Shown piece after piece: positions 18,658 to 27,505 of a stretch of DNA of 64,000 bases (position 1 is the first letter of the stretch; every line of letters begins with the position of its first letter). Origin of the DNA: Neokomagataea thailandica NBRC 106555 (GTDB taxonomy: Bacteria; Pseudomonadota; Alphaproteobacteria; Acetobacterales; Acetobacteraceae); assembly GCF_001598495.1 (NCBI RefSeq), contig NZ_BCZB01000003.1:62001-126000 (forward strand), written 5' to 3'. The position numbers and the translations under genes were made by a program. The notes beneath the pieces were generated by a model. The model was given only the letters and a program-made list of their open reading frames with translations, had not been told where the DNA came from and ran no database searches.

Positions 18658-18686
18658 AAACGGCCCAACACGAGGCTGGGCCGTTT
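18658..18686 (-). terminator. Terminator of TonB-dependent receptor gene
   Basis: An inverted repeat, aaacggccca (18658-18667) with tgggccgttt (18677-18686), surrounds a 9-base loop. On the minus strand the stem runs into a T-rich stretch. It lies about 35 bases after the receptor stop codon. Confidence 0.85.
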
Positions 18687-18720
18687 CACGGGGTACGGTT
18701 TTAGACTTTAGGTCGTAACC

Positions 18721-21700
18721 TTAGAAAACATCCGCATGGAAACCAAAGAGGAACGAGCGGCCGATAATGGCTTGGGCATATCGGTTGACGCTACCAACAT
18801 ATGGGAAGGGTGGGTGTTCTCCTGTGATATTGTTGACGTTAAAGAAGACAGTATATTTCTTGGCAAACTGATAGGACATGTTCGTATTGAACATGAAAAA
18901 CTGGTTAAAGAATGGATATTGGTAAGTGCTGAGCGGGTTTTGGACGCTTTGCTGAGACTTGCCGTACCACTGTGTCTGCCATTGGAAGCTAAACGGACCA
19001 CGCATATAGGTGAGGTTCGCTGTCATATTATCTTTGGGGGTTGTGCTTGTGCCGTATTGTTGTGTGACAACTCCACCAATGCTTTGGTTGCTTAAGAAAT
19101 AATGCAGTTCTGTTGCGTGCAGATCAAGCGAGCCTGCGTTATCTGGTAAGCCTAGGCGGGAGAGCTCTAGGTTATAATCCACCATGAACTGAGCAACACG
19201 GCTTTCGATGCCCCCGATATTTTGGAAGCTGTCATTAAAGTTTGTAATTTGGTGCGTTGTTGCGTCACGGGTGATTAGGCTGCAATAAGGGCTGCTATTA
19301 TAGCCTGATGTGTCGTAGCAGGCATCCATGATATATTGCACGCCCGGTTGTTGGATTGCGCCCGTCAAGCGCACATCAATATAGTCACCTTGAATGGTCA
19401 GACCCGGAATGAAATGTGGGGTAAAGACGAAACCTGCACTGACGGACGTTCCCACTTCGTTTTGAAGATGGCGGTTACCACCTGCACGGCCTTCCACTGT
19501 GGCATTGCTAATGAGTGACTGGAAGCCTTTTGGCACGCCGGCCGCGGCGCAGTTTGCAGCACGAATGGCAGGGTTGGAGCCGCCATTGATATAGTTTGTA
19601 TCGCACGGGTCGTTACCGTATTCAAAATCGGTGCTTTGTGGTGCGAATAGTTCTGCCGTACCGGGGGCACGCAGGGAGCGCGTATAGTTTCCACGGAATG
19701 TCAGGTCTTTAAATGGTGAGAGTGACGCACCACCAGTATAGGACCAGTAAGACCCCGTCATGTTGTTATAAATATAACGGGCAGAGGAGTTCATTGAAGC
19801 ATGATAAATGAGGGGAATGTTCATGCTTGGCTTGACGAGTGGAATATCCATCTCGGTAAAGCCTTCATGGGTGTGGTAGCTGCCATAGGTTGAGGGTTGG
19901 CACGTAGCGTAGCCGTATTGTTGTTGGCAATTGCCATTAACAATGACGCCTTGGTTAAAGGCATCAGGCTCGAAATTAAATGCCTCCCGGCGGTGTTCAT
20001 AACCAATGAGCCACTGCACACCGCCGCCCGGTAAGTGGAACAGCGTGGTATGGGCCGTGAGGTTGACATCAAGCTGTGTGTTGCGGGTTGCAACAGATGC
20101 AGGGGATGTAATGTAGTTGACGGCGCTCTGGCTGGCTTGACCATTACCAAAAAGGTTAAGCGGTGAGCAACTGGCGCTTTTTGTTGCCATGGGTGAATTT
20201 GTATAGCCGGGCATGCAGATGATATTTCCGGCGGAATCTGTTGTGGCGTTTAAGGCATTAGCAAAGTTTTGGTTATTAACCTGATCTTGGAACGTTACGC
20301 TTGAGTTGTCACCGTAATTTGCGTTTGCATCCCATTCAACCTTACGCCCTAAGACGCTGAAATCTCCCTTAAAGCCGCCTACCAAGCGGTACATTTCATT
20401 TTTGGTTGTATAACGGCCGCTATAAATATCTGTTGATGCGCGGGCCATGTAGAATTGATTTGTGGGTGAACCAGCTGCGGCCAGGCCATTGGCAATGGTC
20501 GCTTGTTCTGCAGAGGTCAAGAACGGGTTATTCGTGTTCATGATGAGGTTGCCCGCCGGCATGCCAGCAGAAGCAAAGCTGGCAGTGCTGTAATATGGCT
20601 GGCCGATGGTATTGGTTGAATCATATCGGTCATACCATGCTTCACCATAAGCCGTTATATGATCCGTAATATCATAGTGGGCAAGACTGGTGAGGGCCAC
20701 GCGGCCGGTTTGATCAAGTAAGTTCGCAAAACGTGATTGAGGAAAACCGTTACCGCCCGATACGGTGTAGGGGGAGGCGGGGGAGTTTGCCGTATCATAT
20801 GTAATGGGGATAAGGCTTTTCCCATTTGGAGAAAACTGCAATACCTGACCTGCGGCGTTGGTAATCCCGGCTTGAGGCGCAATACCCGTGCCGGCAGCAT
20901 TTTGACCAAAAGGCATGGCGTCAGAGGTTACAGGAATACCGGATTGGGTGTAGATAATATCGCGCTGGTTGCGGGCCAAGCCTTGGCTGTATGATTGACC
21001 AGAGACAGCAAGGTTGAAAGGGGAATCCGTACCATACCAGTAAGGCCGTGCATCTGCGGGAAGGCCGTATTGCTTTGTATATTCGACATCAAGCGTTACG
21101 TTGCCACGGTCATGGTTGAAGTTATGCCCGCCTAAGAACTCTACTTTATCATTCACGGCGTCCAAGTCTTGGCTCCAGCCCGCTTGACCGTTAACGTGAA
21201 GCCCCTCAACATTTTGCTTAAGCTGCATATTGACCGCGCCTGCAATCGCATCAGCACCATATGTTGGTGAGCCACCTGTTGCGAGGGTATCGACACGGTC
21301 AATCAGGCCGTCTGGAATTTCGGTAACGTCCACGGCGTCACCAGAGACATTCCCATAGAGGGACGCAGAGGCACCGGACACAAAGCGGTGTCCGTTGACA
21401 AGAGTTAGTGTACGTTCAGAGCCCATGTTGAGCAGGTTGAGGAAGGTTTGTCCTGCACCTGACCCGCCGCCAGTGCCAAATGGCGTGGCTGCACCAACGG
21501 CGAAAGCTGGGTTTTCCGTAAGGAGCGCAGTGCCAACATTGGTATAGCCGCGGCGCTGAATTTGTGCGCCCGATACTGAAACGATCGGTTGAATCGCGTC
21601 AATGGAGTTCCGAATAAGGCGGGAACCCACCACTTTTACTTCTTCGACGCCACCGGCTTCGACGGCCCCTGTTGCATCAATTTTGGGGGCTGCTGTTAGT

Positions 21701-21981
21701 AATGTCTTTTTTTGCGCGCTGGATGGAATGGAGTTTGCTGTTTGAAGTGTTTGAGGCGCGTTGGGCGAAGATGTTTTGGCTGGGGTATTATGCGCTATAG
21801 AGGCGCGCTTTGTTTTCTTCGCGTGAGAAACGGCTTTATGTTTTGCGCCTGATATGGCTGCTGCGTTGCCCATGGCAGGGAGTGCTGCATATGAAATACC
21901 TGCGCACAGGCATACTTTGAAAGCCACTTGGTAAAGGGTGGATAAGTTGATGGTCTTCTTTTTATGTAAAATCGTAGGCAT
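18721..21981 (-). CDS. TonB-dependent outer-membrane receptor
   Basis: A 1086-residue outer-membrane receptor that takes up a large ligand using TonB energy. A signal region covers about residues 1-42. An unusual Ala/Lys/Thr-rich extension runs to about residue 110, before the plug domain begins at VEEVKVVGSRLIRN, which is probably the TonB box region. The plug contains GSERTLTLVNGHRFVSG and the pattern IDRVDTLATGGSPTYGADAIAGAVN. The beta barrel ends in an aromatic residue (FGFHADVF). No regulator or periplasmic transporter lies next to it, so the ligand is unknown; the size and plug resemble receptors often linked to saccharides. It ends at a strong terminator. Confidence 0.9.
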   Translation of the reverse strand: MPTILHKKKTINLSTLYQVAFKVCLCAGISYAALPAMGNAAAISGAKHKAVSHAKKTKRASIAHNTPAKTSSPNAPQTLQTANSIPSSAQKKTLLTAAPKIDATGAVEAGGVEEVKVVGSRLIRNSIDAIQPIVSVSGAQIQRRGYTNVGTALLTENPAFAVGAATPFGTGGGSGAGQTFLNLLNMGSERTLTLVNGHRFVSGASASLYGNVSGDAVDVTEIPDGLIDRVDTLATGGSPTYGADAIAGAVNMQLKQNVEGLHVNGQAGWSQDLDAVNDKVEFLGGHNFNHDRGNVTLDVEYTKQYGLPADARPYWYGTDSPFNLAVSGQSYSQGLARNQRDIIYTQSGIPVTSDAMPFGQNAAGTGIAPQAGITNAAGQVLQFSPNGKSLIPITYDTANSPASPYTVSGGNGFPQSRFANLLDQTGRVALTSLAHYDITDHITAYGEAWYDRYDSTNTIGQPYYSTASFASAGMPAGNLIMNTNNPFLTSAEQATIANGLAAAGSPTNQFYMARASTDIYSGRYTTKNEMYRLVGGFKGDFSVLGRKVEWDANANYGDNSSVTFQDQVNNQNFANALNATTDSAGNIICMPGYTNSPMATKSASCSPLNLFGNGQASQSAVNYITSPASVATRNTQLDVNLTAHTTLFHLPGGGVQWLIGYEHRREAFNFEPDAFNQGVIVNGNCQQQYGYATCQPSTYGSYHTHEGFTEMDIPLVKPSMNIPLIYHASMNSSARYIYNNMTGSYWSYTGGASLSPFKDLTFRGNYTRSLRAPGTAELFAPQSTDFEYGNDPCDTNYINGGSNPAIRAANCAAAGVPKGFQSLISNATVEGRAGGNRHLQNEVGTSVSAGFVFTPHFIPGLTIQGDYIDVRLTGAIQQPGVQYIMDACYDTSGYNSSPYCSLITRDATTHQITNFNDSFQNIGGIESRVAQFMVDYNLELSRLGLPDNAGSLDLHATELHYFLSNQSIGGVVTQQYGTSTTPKDNMTANLTYMRGPFSFQWQTQWYGKSQQSVQNPLSTYQYPFFNQFFMFNTNMSYQFAKKYTVFFNVNNITGEHPPFPYVGSVNRYAQAIIGRSFLFGFHADVF

Positions 21982-22436
21982 TAATGGCTCCGCACGCTAT
22001 ATGCCACAGGCAATGTCATTTCGTTTCGATGATTGCATGGAGAATTTGTTTTCTCTACCGAAATAATACACGAAAAATCACTGTATTTCTAAATGTGTCA
22101 TTTTTGTCGCAATATGTTGCGGGACGCTACGGTTTTATTAATTAATTTTTAAATACGTCTTTTTGTCTGATTTTGTAAGGGGGAATAATTATATTAACCA
22201 TTTGAATTTATTGTAATAATTTTATTTTAAGGTGACTATTACCTACATATTGTAGGAACAAAATGTCTTTCTCAAAAAATAGTAGCCAGTCGATATGGGG
22301 GGCTTGAAAAACATAACCGTCAGGAGGTTTAGCATGAGAAAATTATTGATAAAACGATACGATGCAACATTGATTGTGTTGACATACCCCAGCAGGTGGT
22401 AGGGGTATGTTGCTTGACCTCGATGTGATGTAATCA
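21982..22436. other. Intergenic region between TonB receptor and idnD; short ORF with strong ribosome-binding site
   Basis: The 5' part holds the receptor promoter. On the plus strand a perfect aggagg (22322-22327) precedes an ATG at 22334 that opens a 22-codon frame ending at 22402. A perfect 9-base inverted repeat (acatacccc/ggggtatgt, 22382-22390 and 22402-22410) overlaps its end and lies 27 bases after the idnD stop, so it may simply terminate idnD. No other gene is visible. Confidence 0.35.
22382..22410 (-). terminator. Hairpin downstream of idnD
   Basis: A perfect 9-base stem with an 11-base loop lies just after the idnD stop on its coding strand. There is no clear T run, so termination is likely but not certain. 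Confidence 0.5.
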
Positions 22437-23477
22437 TTACATTTCTAAAATAACTTTAGACGATTTTTTCCTATCCATTGATAATGCAAAAGCTTCGGAG
22501 TATTGTTCCAGTGGAAAGCTCCTCGTAATGAGATGCGCGGCAATCCATGGATTATTTGCAAGAATGTGTAGGGCATTTTCAAATTCGTGATCAAAGCGGA
22601 ACGTGCCGCGATAATCAATCTCACGAGCGATGATTTGTGATAGAGGGGCGGAAACATCACCGGGTGGAAACATGCCGACCTGTATGAGCGTGCCGCCTTT
22701 TTGTGTCCGCATAATGGCATTGGAGAGCGCTGTACTGGCACCTGTTGCCTCAAAGACAATGTCATATTCATCTTCATGTACTGCCTGGGACGTATTGAAG
22801 ACTGCTGTCGCTCCAAGATGATGCGCGATAGTGAGGGCAAAATCGTGTAGGTCTGTTGCGACAATGGATTGCGCACCGCCAACCTTTAAACCTGCAACGA
22901 TGAGGGAGCCGATGGGGCCTGCACCCTGGACCATAACCTTTTTTCCACGGATGTCTCCAGCGCGTGCAATAGCATGCAGGGCGACGGAAAAAGGTTCTGC
23001 CATGCTTGCCGCTTTGACATCTAGCCCTGCTGGCAGTGCGTGTAGCTGTGTTGATTGTACAACCATGTGCCGACGAAAACCCCCGTCCGTGTGGGGGTAC
23101 CGCGCAGCACTGCCAAAGAAACACATATTACGACAAAGATGGCGCATGCCGCGCATACACTCCGGGCAATGACCGCAAGGGCGCGCCGGATGAATGGCAA
23201 CGGCCTCTCCCACTTGGAAGCGGCTTTCTCCGGGGCCTAAAGCTTCCACAAACCCTGATACTTCATGACCAAGAATCATTGGTTCTTTGAGGACGGAGGC
23301 TCCAACACCGCCATGCATCAAATAATGCATATCGGATCCACAGATTCCGCCCCAAGCCAAGCGTATAAGGGTCTGCCCTTCAAGGGGAGGGGCTAGGGGT
23401 AATGTATCAAGGCGCAGATCACCTTTTTGGTGAATAACGAGCGCTTCTGTTGTGGTGTTATGTTTAATATCGAACAT
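22437..23477 (-). CDS. idnD: L-idonate 5-dehydrogenase, zinc-dependent medium-chain dehydrogenase
   Basis: A 346-residue enzyme that oxidises L-idonate to 5-keto-D-gluconate or acts in reverse. The catalytic zinc ligands are seen in GGICGSDMHY near residue 45 and GHEVSGFVEALG near 75. The structural zinc cluster is CGHCPECMRGMRHLC near 100-115. The NAD(P)-binding segment is VMVQGAGPIGSLIVAGLK near residue 180. The IHPARPCGHCPEC stretch is typical of the idonate branch rather than sorbitol dehydrogenase. Gluconate and ketogluconate turnover is central in acetic acid bacteria, which suits the assignment. The gene stands alone. Confidence 0.85.
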   Translation of the reverse strand: MFDIKHNTTTEALVIHQKGDLRLDTLPLAPPLEGQTLIRLAWGGICGSDMHYLMHGGVGASVLKEPMILGHEVSGFVEALGPGESRFQVGEAVAIHPARPCGHCPECMRGMRHLCRNMCFFGSAARYPHTDGGFRRHMVVQSTQLHALPAGLDVKAASMAEPFSVALHAIARAGDIRGKKVMVQGAGPIGSLIVAGLKVGGAQSIVATDLHDFALTIAHHLGATAVFNTSQAVHEDEYDIVFEATGASTALSNAIMRTQKGGTLIQVGMFPPGDVSAPLSQIIAREIDYRGTFRFDHEFENALHILANNPWIAAHLITRSFPLEQYSEAFALSMDRKKSSKVILEM

Positions 23478-23707
23478 ACTCGACTCCTTTAGCGATAAAG
23501 AGTTATGCGAGTGAAATAATTATTATATAATTTTTATGTTTTCATCTCACATTTATGAGATTACTTATCCTTTATGTTTAAATTTTATCGTCAATTATTT
23601 ATTCAACATCTCGTATGCGGACATTTAACAACCCTTTGACTGTGTAAAGGGGCATGGTGCTGTTATATTATTTTTTTTGAGCTGAAGGCTCCTGACTTTG
23701 AGCGTAT

Positions 23708-24374
23708 TTAAGCTACGAGAAAGGTTGCAGTATTACACGGTGCGAAGGCTTGGAGGTGATGAATATGTTGTGTGAGAGCGTTGGCGCTAACGGCGGGTGG
23801 AACGAAGAGATTACAGATGGCAGCGAAAACGGAGATGAATCTCTGACAGCCGTTCGGTAATCGGCATTTTTGCATGACTTTCTCACGTTTTCGCAGTGGT
23901 AATCAGCCCTTTGTAGGAAATATGTCAGACAGACCGGCCGAGTTTACGTTTGGTGGCTCCATAAAATTTCAGCTTAGCTGTAATCATGGGGCGCGGACGT
24001 ACTCCTTGTTGACGCAAAAGGCACCTCAATGAACTCCTAGCGACCTTGGCATTATGGCGTGTTTGTAGAATTTCATCAAGGACATAACCGTCTTGGTCAA
24101 CGATATGCCGCAGCCCATGGATCTGGCTACCAATGACAATCCTGACTTCGTCCAGATGCCATATATCACCGCGTCTGGCGGGTTTTCGCTGTAAACGACG
24201 GGCATAACCCGCACCAAACTTAATGCTCCAGCGACGGATTGTCTTATGCGACACCACAACCCTACGCTCTAGAACTGTCTCCTCGATCAAATGAAAGTTC
24301 AGAGGAAAACGGAGATACAGCCACACTGCATGTGCGATCACTTCACACGGAAAACGGTGCCGTTTGTAGCCCAT
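23708..24374 (-). pseudogene. IS6-family transposase, broken
   Basis: The N-terminal part (24374-23925) reads as an IS6-family DDE transposase. It shows KRHRFPCEVIAHAVWLYLRF, the HTH segment and the first two catalytic Asp residues (WHLDEV and VDQDGY). The frame stops before the third acidic residue. In another frame, 23893-23708, the expected C-terminus reappears (RKREKVMQKC, then FISVFAAICNLFVPP) and ends at a stop at 23708. The segment that should carry the catalytic Glu and the HKGLNNRAENSH-like motif is missing, so the element is frameshifted and internally deleted. I could not identify terminal inverted repeats with confidence. Confidence 0.85.
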
Positions 24375-24402
24375 TAGCGTTTTGTGAAATTTCGTTAGAC
24401 AC

Positions 24403-24618
24403 GATTTTCAGTCCTGAAAATAGATTATTTGTCAATTGATAAATTGCACATGAGCGATTTTTTGCAACAGATTTATTATTGGTATCGAGTGCTATCCAAA
24501 TCTCACCTTTTCCCAAAACTGGACGTAAGGGAAGGGGTACTTTCTGCCTGAATGAGTATCCTGATTCGCGTCTGATAATCACTGAAAAGCCATTGAGTGT
24601 AGCAACTCGGTGTAGCAA
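24403..24618 (-). pseudogene. N-terminal fragment of a tyrosine-type site-specific integrase (DUF6538 domain)
   Basis: A minus-strand frame beside tRNA-Leu encodes a stretch typical of the N-terminal domain of DUF6538 integrases. It reads GYSFRQKVPLPLRPVLGKGE, followed by IWIALDTNNKSVAKN. The frame ends within the region occupied by the IS6 relic, so the core-binding and catalytic domains are gone. No good start codon is present (TTG at 24618, GTG further in). Its place next to the 3' end of a tRNA gene, pointing away from it, is the classic layout of an integrated island. Confidence 0.65.
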
Positions 24619-24627
24619 AACCGAGTT
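24604..24627 (-). terminator. Hairpin downstream of tRNA-Leu
   Basis: A perfect 8-base inverted repeat, aactcggt (24604-24611) with accgagtt (24620-24627), has an 8-base loop and lies about 50 bases after the tRNA 3' end. It lacks a clear T run, so it may be a terminator or a relic of island DNA. Confidence 0.35.
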
Positions 24628-24675
24628 AAGGTTTAAGGAAACCTGAAAAACTCTAATGATTTCAATGAATTAAAG

Positions 24676-24761
24676 TGGTGCGAGCTGCGGGACTCGAACC
24701 CGCACGCCCATTCGGACTCAAGATTTTAAGTCTTGTGCGTCTACCATTCCGCCAAGCTCGC
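24676..24761 (-). tRNA. tRNA-Leu (anticodon UAA)
   Basis: An 86-base tRNA with a 7-base acceptor stem (gcgagct/agctcgc), the D-arm ggcggaatggtagacgc, an anticodon stem caaga/tcttg around TAA, a long variable arm as expected for leucine, a T-arm gcgggttcgagtcccgc and an encoded CCA. It lies 9 bases from the end of the YgjP-like gene. An integrase relic follows its 3' end, so it is probably an integration site. Confidence 0.96.
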
Positions 24762-24770
24762 ACTGCGTTG

Positions 24771-25451
24771 CTAGGGAACCCGTAACAACGCAGGCCCGTT
24801 TTGGCGCAACCAGCGCTCGGCTGCAAGCCTTCCTGAGCATCCTTTTGAAAAAAAATGATCAACATGGCCCCAAAATGCCGGACTGTGATCAAAATGCGTC
24901 AGATGTGAGAGCTCATGCACCATAATATAAGACTGAACAGTGGGTGGACACATAATTAAGCGCCAGCTCAACATGATCCGTCCTGCACGGGTGCAGCTAC
25001 CCCATCGGCTTCGTACGTTACGAATATCAATTTTGATAACGTGAGCATTCATGCGCTGCGCTTCTTCTTGCAACAGAACGGGTAAATTCTTATTTGCAAG
25101 CGCTCTTAGAAAACGTTGCACGCGGCTTTCTACATGCTCGCTGTGACCACTGACCTGTAAGCCATTCGATGTCAGCACACATCCCTGACGTGCCATAGGT
25201 GCATGATATATCGGCGTTGGCACGCCATTGAGTAATACAGAACCGCCATCCCCCAGAAAGGGAGGTGCAGGAAGGCTAGCATTGGCTTTGTTAATCCAAT
25301 CCTCGTGCTGTCGAATGAACGACCTTACATATTGCTGCGTCAGGTGTGCGGGGTAAGCTGCTATCACGCAGCCAGATGTAGGGTCAGCGCGCAAGGTAAT
25401 ACGGCGTGCACGTTTTGATGGGCGCAACTGAACGGAAGGAACTGGTACCAC
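24771..25451 (-). CDS. YgjP-like M48-type metallohydrolase
   Basis: A 226-residue member of the YgjP/DUF45 family of zinc metallopeptidase-like proteins. The metal-binding pattern HELSHLTHFDHSPAFW is near residue 180 (His-Glu-x2-His with a downstream His). It is preceded by the family block IRNVRSRWGSCTRAGRIMLSWRL near 145. The physiological substrate of this family is not established. It lies just upstream of tRNA-Leu and shares its strand with the YcgN-like gene, 18 bases away. Confidence 0.85.
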   Translation of the reverse strand: MVPVPSVQLRPSKRARRITLRADPTSGCVIAAYPAHLTQQYVRSFIRQHEDWINKANASLPAPPFLGDGGSVLLNGVPTPIYHAPMARQGCVLTSNGLQVSGHSEHVESRVQRFLRALANKNLPVLLQEEAQRMNAHVIKIDIRNVRSRWGSCTRAGRIMLSWRLIMCPPTVQSYIMVHELSHLTHFDHSPAFWGHVDHFFSKGCSGRLAAERWLRQNGPALLRVP

Positions 25452-25469
25452 GCCTAGAATACCTTAATG

Positions 25470-25949
25470 TTATTTTATACGGGATGGTGACGCTGAGTTC
25501 TCGGGCCATTCGCCAGGCCAGTCCACAATATGATCTTCTAATAAACCTGCGCGGCGCTCGCTAATACAGCGCTGAGAAACGGAAGCACCGCTCTGATGTA
25601 CGCCATCTCTGGTGCCTGACCGCAAAGGGTGCCACTCAGGTAAATCATAACCCTCTTTAATGAGTTGATATGAGCAACTCGGGGGAAGCCAATCAAGATC
25701 TGCGAGGATTTTGGGGGTTAATGTTACGCAATCTGGAACTTTGCGGTGTCGTTTTGCGTAATCTGTACAAAGGCACGTTTGTGTATCTAAGAGGCGGCAG
25801 GCAACATTTGTGTGAGCAATCTCGTTCGTATCTTCGTCTCTTAACTTATGCAGACAGCACCGCCCGCAGCCATCACATAAAGATTCCCACTCATCGGCAG
25901 TCATCTTCTCTAGCGGAACGTGCCGCCAAAAATCAGTTTTATCGGTCAC
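25470..25949 (-). CDS. YcgN-family cysteine-cluster protein (UPF0260)
   Basis: A protein of 159 residues rich in conserved Cys. The pattern CDGCGRCCLHKL near residue 25 and the later ACRLLDTQTCLCTDYAKRH match the YcgN/UPF0260 family, thought to bind a metal or iron-sulfur cluster; the function is unknown. I chose the GTG at 25949, which overlaps the stop of the upstream permease-like gene (GTGA) and gives the family length. A longer reading from 26120 would run through that gene in another frame and adds non-family sequence. Confidence 0.85.
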   Translation of the reverse strand: MTDKTDFWRHVPLEKMTADEWESLCDGCGRCCLHKLRDEDTNEIAHTNVACRLLDTQTCLCTDYAKRHRKVPDCVTLTPKILADLDWLPPSCSYQLIKEGYDLPEWHPLRSGTRDGVHQSGASVSQRCISERRAGLLEDHIVDWPGEWPENSASPSRIK

Positions 25950-26362
25950 CAGAATGCTCTGTACAAAATTATTACAAATACCGTGATGCATACCGAAATT
26001 GTCAAAGGTACAGCAAGGAGCGGAAACCATAATTTTTGAAGTCGTACAGAAGGTGTTGCCCCTAACCCAAGTGCTGCTCTCTCCGTCCCAGAAGGAAGAG
26101 ATAGATAACGTGCGACGCAAGGAAACATAACAATGGGAGAATTTAATACTCCATAAATTATGGGGAAATAGGATGCGCCCAAATTATCTCTAAGGTAGAT
26201 GTATATGAAGAATGACACCATCATGAGCGGCAATAAAGTTATTAATCCTATAATTTTTAAGATATTTTTTGGAATAAATCGTACACATAGAGTTCCTAAT
26301 AAGGATCCCATTATAATGCCGCATAAAAAAAGACTTATAAAAATAAAAAAAGAGTCTATCAT
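25946..26362 (-). CDS. Short ABC-transporter permease-like membrane protein
   Basis: A 138-residue protein with about three or four membrane segments. The segment ERAALGLGATPSVRLQKLWFPLL matches the EAA loop of inner-membrane permeases from polyamine/iron/thiamine-type ABC importers. Such permeases usually have about 260-280 residues and six helices, so this is roughly half a subunit. Its start overlaps the stop of the binding-protein gene (26359-26362) and its stop overlaps the YcgN-like start. It is AT-rich. It could be a remnant, or part of a reduced complex with the neighbouring degenerate ATPase. Confidence 0.65.
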   Translation of the reverse strand: MIDSFFIFISLFLCGIIMGSLLGTLCVRFIPKNILKIIGLITLLPLMMVSFFIYIYLRDNLGASYFPIIYGVLNSPIVMFPCVARYLSLPSGTERAALGLGATPSVRLQKLWFPLLAVPLTISVCITVFVIILYRAFW

Positions 26363-27384
26363 TGTGGCGTGTTCCTACTAAACCAATTTAGAAAGCGCTT
26401 TTCCAGCGCAGGTCCGTTTTCCTTCCAGAATGCGTCATCGACATTCAGTGTATTCTGTACCGTTGCTGTGGGGGTATTTTTTTCGAAATGATCAATAGTT
26501 TTTATCGTATTAATGATATTTTTTTCTGCATCATTTGAAACATTTTGTGGAATTGCCCAGAATAATGATATTTTCAGGCTATGATTCATTTGTGTGCCGA
26601 AGGTAGGTTCTGTTTTGACGTGAGAGAAAGGCGTAATTTCTTCTAACGGGGCGCTCGTCATCAGAGCGCTACGTTGTTGCATAATGTGATGAGCATCACT
26701 CGGGGTGCGCCACCATATTATGTAGGGCCTTAAAAGGTCCAGCTTATGAAAAGCACGCTCAACGCCTGATGGAGATGATAAAAGCGTATAAACACTCTCT
26801 GGCGCTACGCCATCAGCCAAAAGGGTAATTTCCAAGGTCGTACGCGCACCAAAGTATAAGCCACGCCGACCGGGGTGTCTGGCAATATCCCAAAAATCCT
26901 GCCAGTCTGGGGCGGTTGTTAAGCGTGACCGATCCCAAGCAAGAGCTAGTGTTTGTGTGCCTGCTGGCATGCCACAGTCTGCTGGGGATTCCAGAGAATG
27001 GAACCAATGCTGCAAACACCCAGTTTCTAGCTGACTGCCATTCATTAAAACAGCCCCCCAAAGGGCCGGGATGGTTTGCGTCATTTTTTCAAGAGTAGCA
27101 TCTGCTCCATCCCACTCTGTAAGGGGATATGAAGTGATAGGCGAGGAGAGGGTGCCCGCAAAAATACTACCTTCTGGGAGGGCAATTCTTAATTGTGAAA
27201 CTGCTACAGGTTTCTGTCCTGTATGCGGGTGAGTATGTCGATGTGGAGAATTGAAATGCCCTCTATGGTGAACGGCAGTACGAGCATACACCTGAGGGAT
27301 AAAGGGCGTACATATTAAAGCCGCACTTAAGCCGCAGGACGCAATGCGCCCGATATGCTTCTTTATGGCAGCCCGTAGAATCAT
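26359..27384 (-). CDS. ABC-transporter periplasmic binding protein, polyamine (PotD)-like
   Basis: A 341-residue exported protein with a signal peptide ending around VYA near residue 35. The mature N-terminus carries an unusual His-rich stretch (HHRGHFNSPHRHTHPH). The rest resembles spermidine/putrescine-type binding proteins: LALAWDRSRLTTAPDWQDFWD, RHPGRRGLYFGARTTLEITL and LDLLRPYIIWWRT. The body is similar in length to PotD, but the domain order seems compressed at the N-terminus. It is co-directional and overlapping with the short permease gene and follows the ATPase gene by about 120 bases. The ligand is unknown. Confidence 0.7.
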   Translation of the reverse strand: MILRAAIKKHIGRIASCGLSAALICTPFIPQVYARTAVHHRGHFNSPHRHTHPHTGQKPVAVSQLRIALPEGSIFAGTLSSPITSYPLTEWDGADATLEKMTQTIPALWGAVLMNGSQLETGCLQHWFHSLESPADCGMPAGTQTLALAWDRSRLTTAPDWQDFWDIARHPGRRGLYFGARTTLEITLLADGVAPESVYTLLSSPSGVERAFHKLDLLRPYIIWWRTPSDAHHIMQQRSALMTSAPLEEITPFSHVKTEPTFGTQMNHSLKISLFWAIPQNVSNDAEKNIINTIKTIDHFEKNTPTATVQNTLNVDDAFWKENGPALEKRFLNWFSRNTPQ

Positions 27385-27505
27385 AGCGTATGAAGCTCCT
27401 TATAAGGACCGCGTGGAGCGTAAAGAGGCAAAAAGAGCAACAGAATCATTCACCTAAAAAATTTATATACAAAAGAACATCTTTGAGGGGATATATCACG
27501 CAACG

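Noticed and set aside
20737-20994. Open frames on the strand opposite the TonB receptor and other large genes
   Set aside because: They are shadows of strongly biased coding sequence with no family features or ribosome-binding sites.
25950-26120. Longer N-terminus for the YcgN-like protein
   Set aside because: It would run through the permease-like gene in another frame and lacks family similarity. The GTG at 25949 overlaps the permease stop and gives the usual length.
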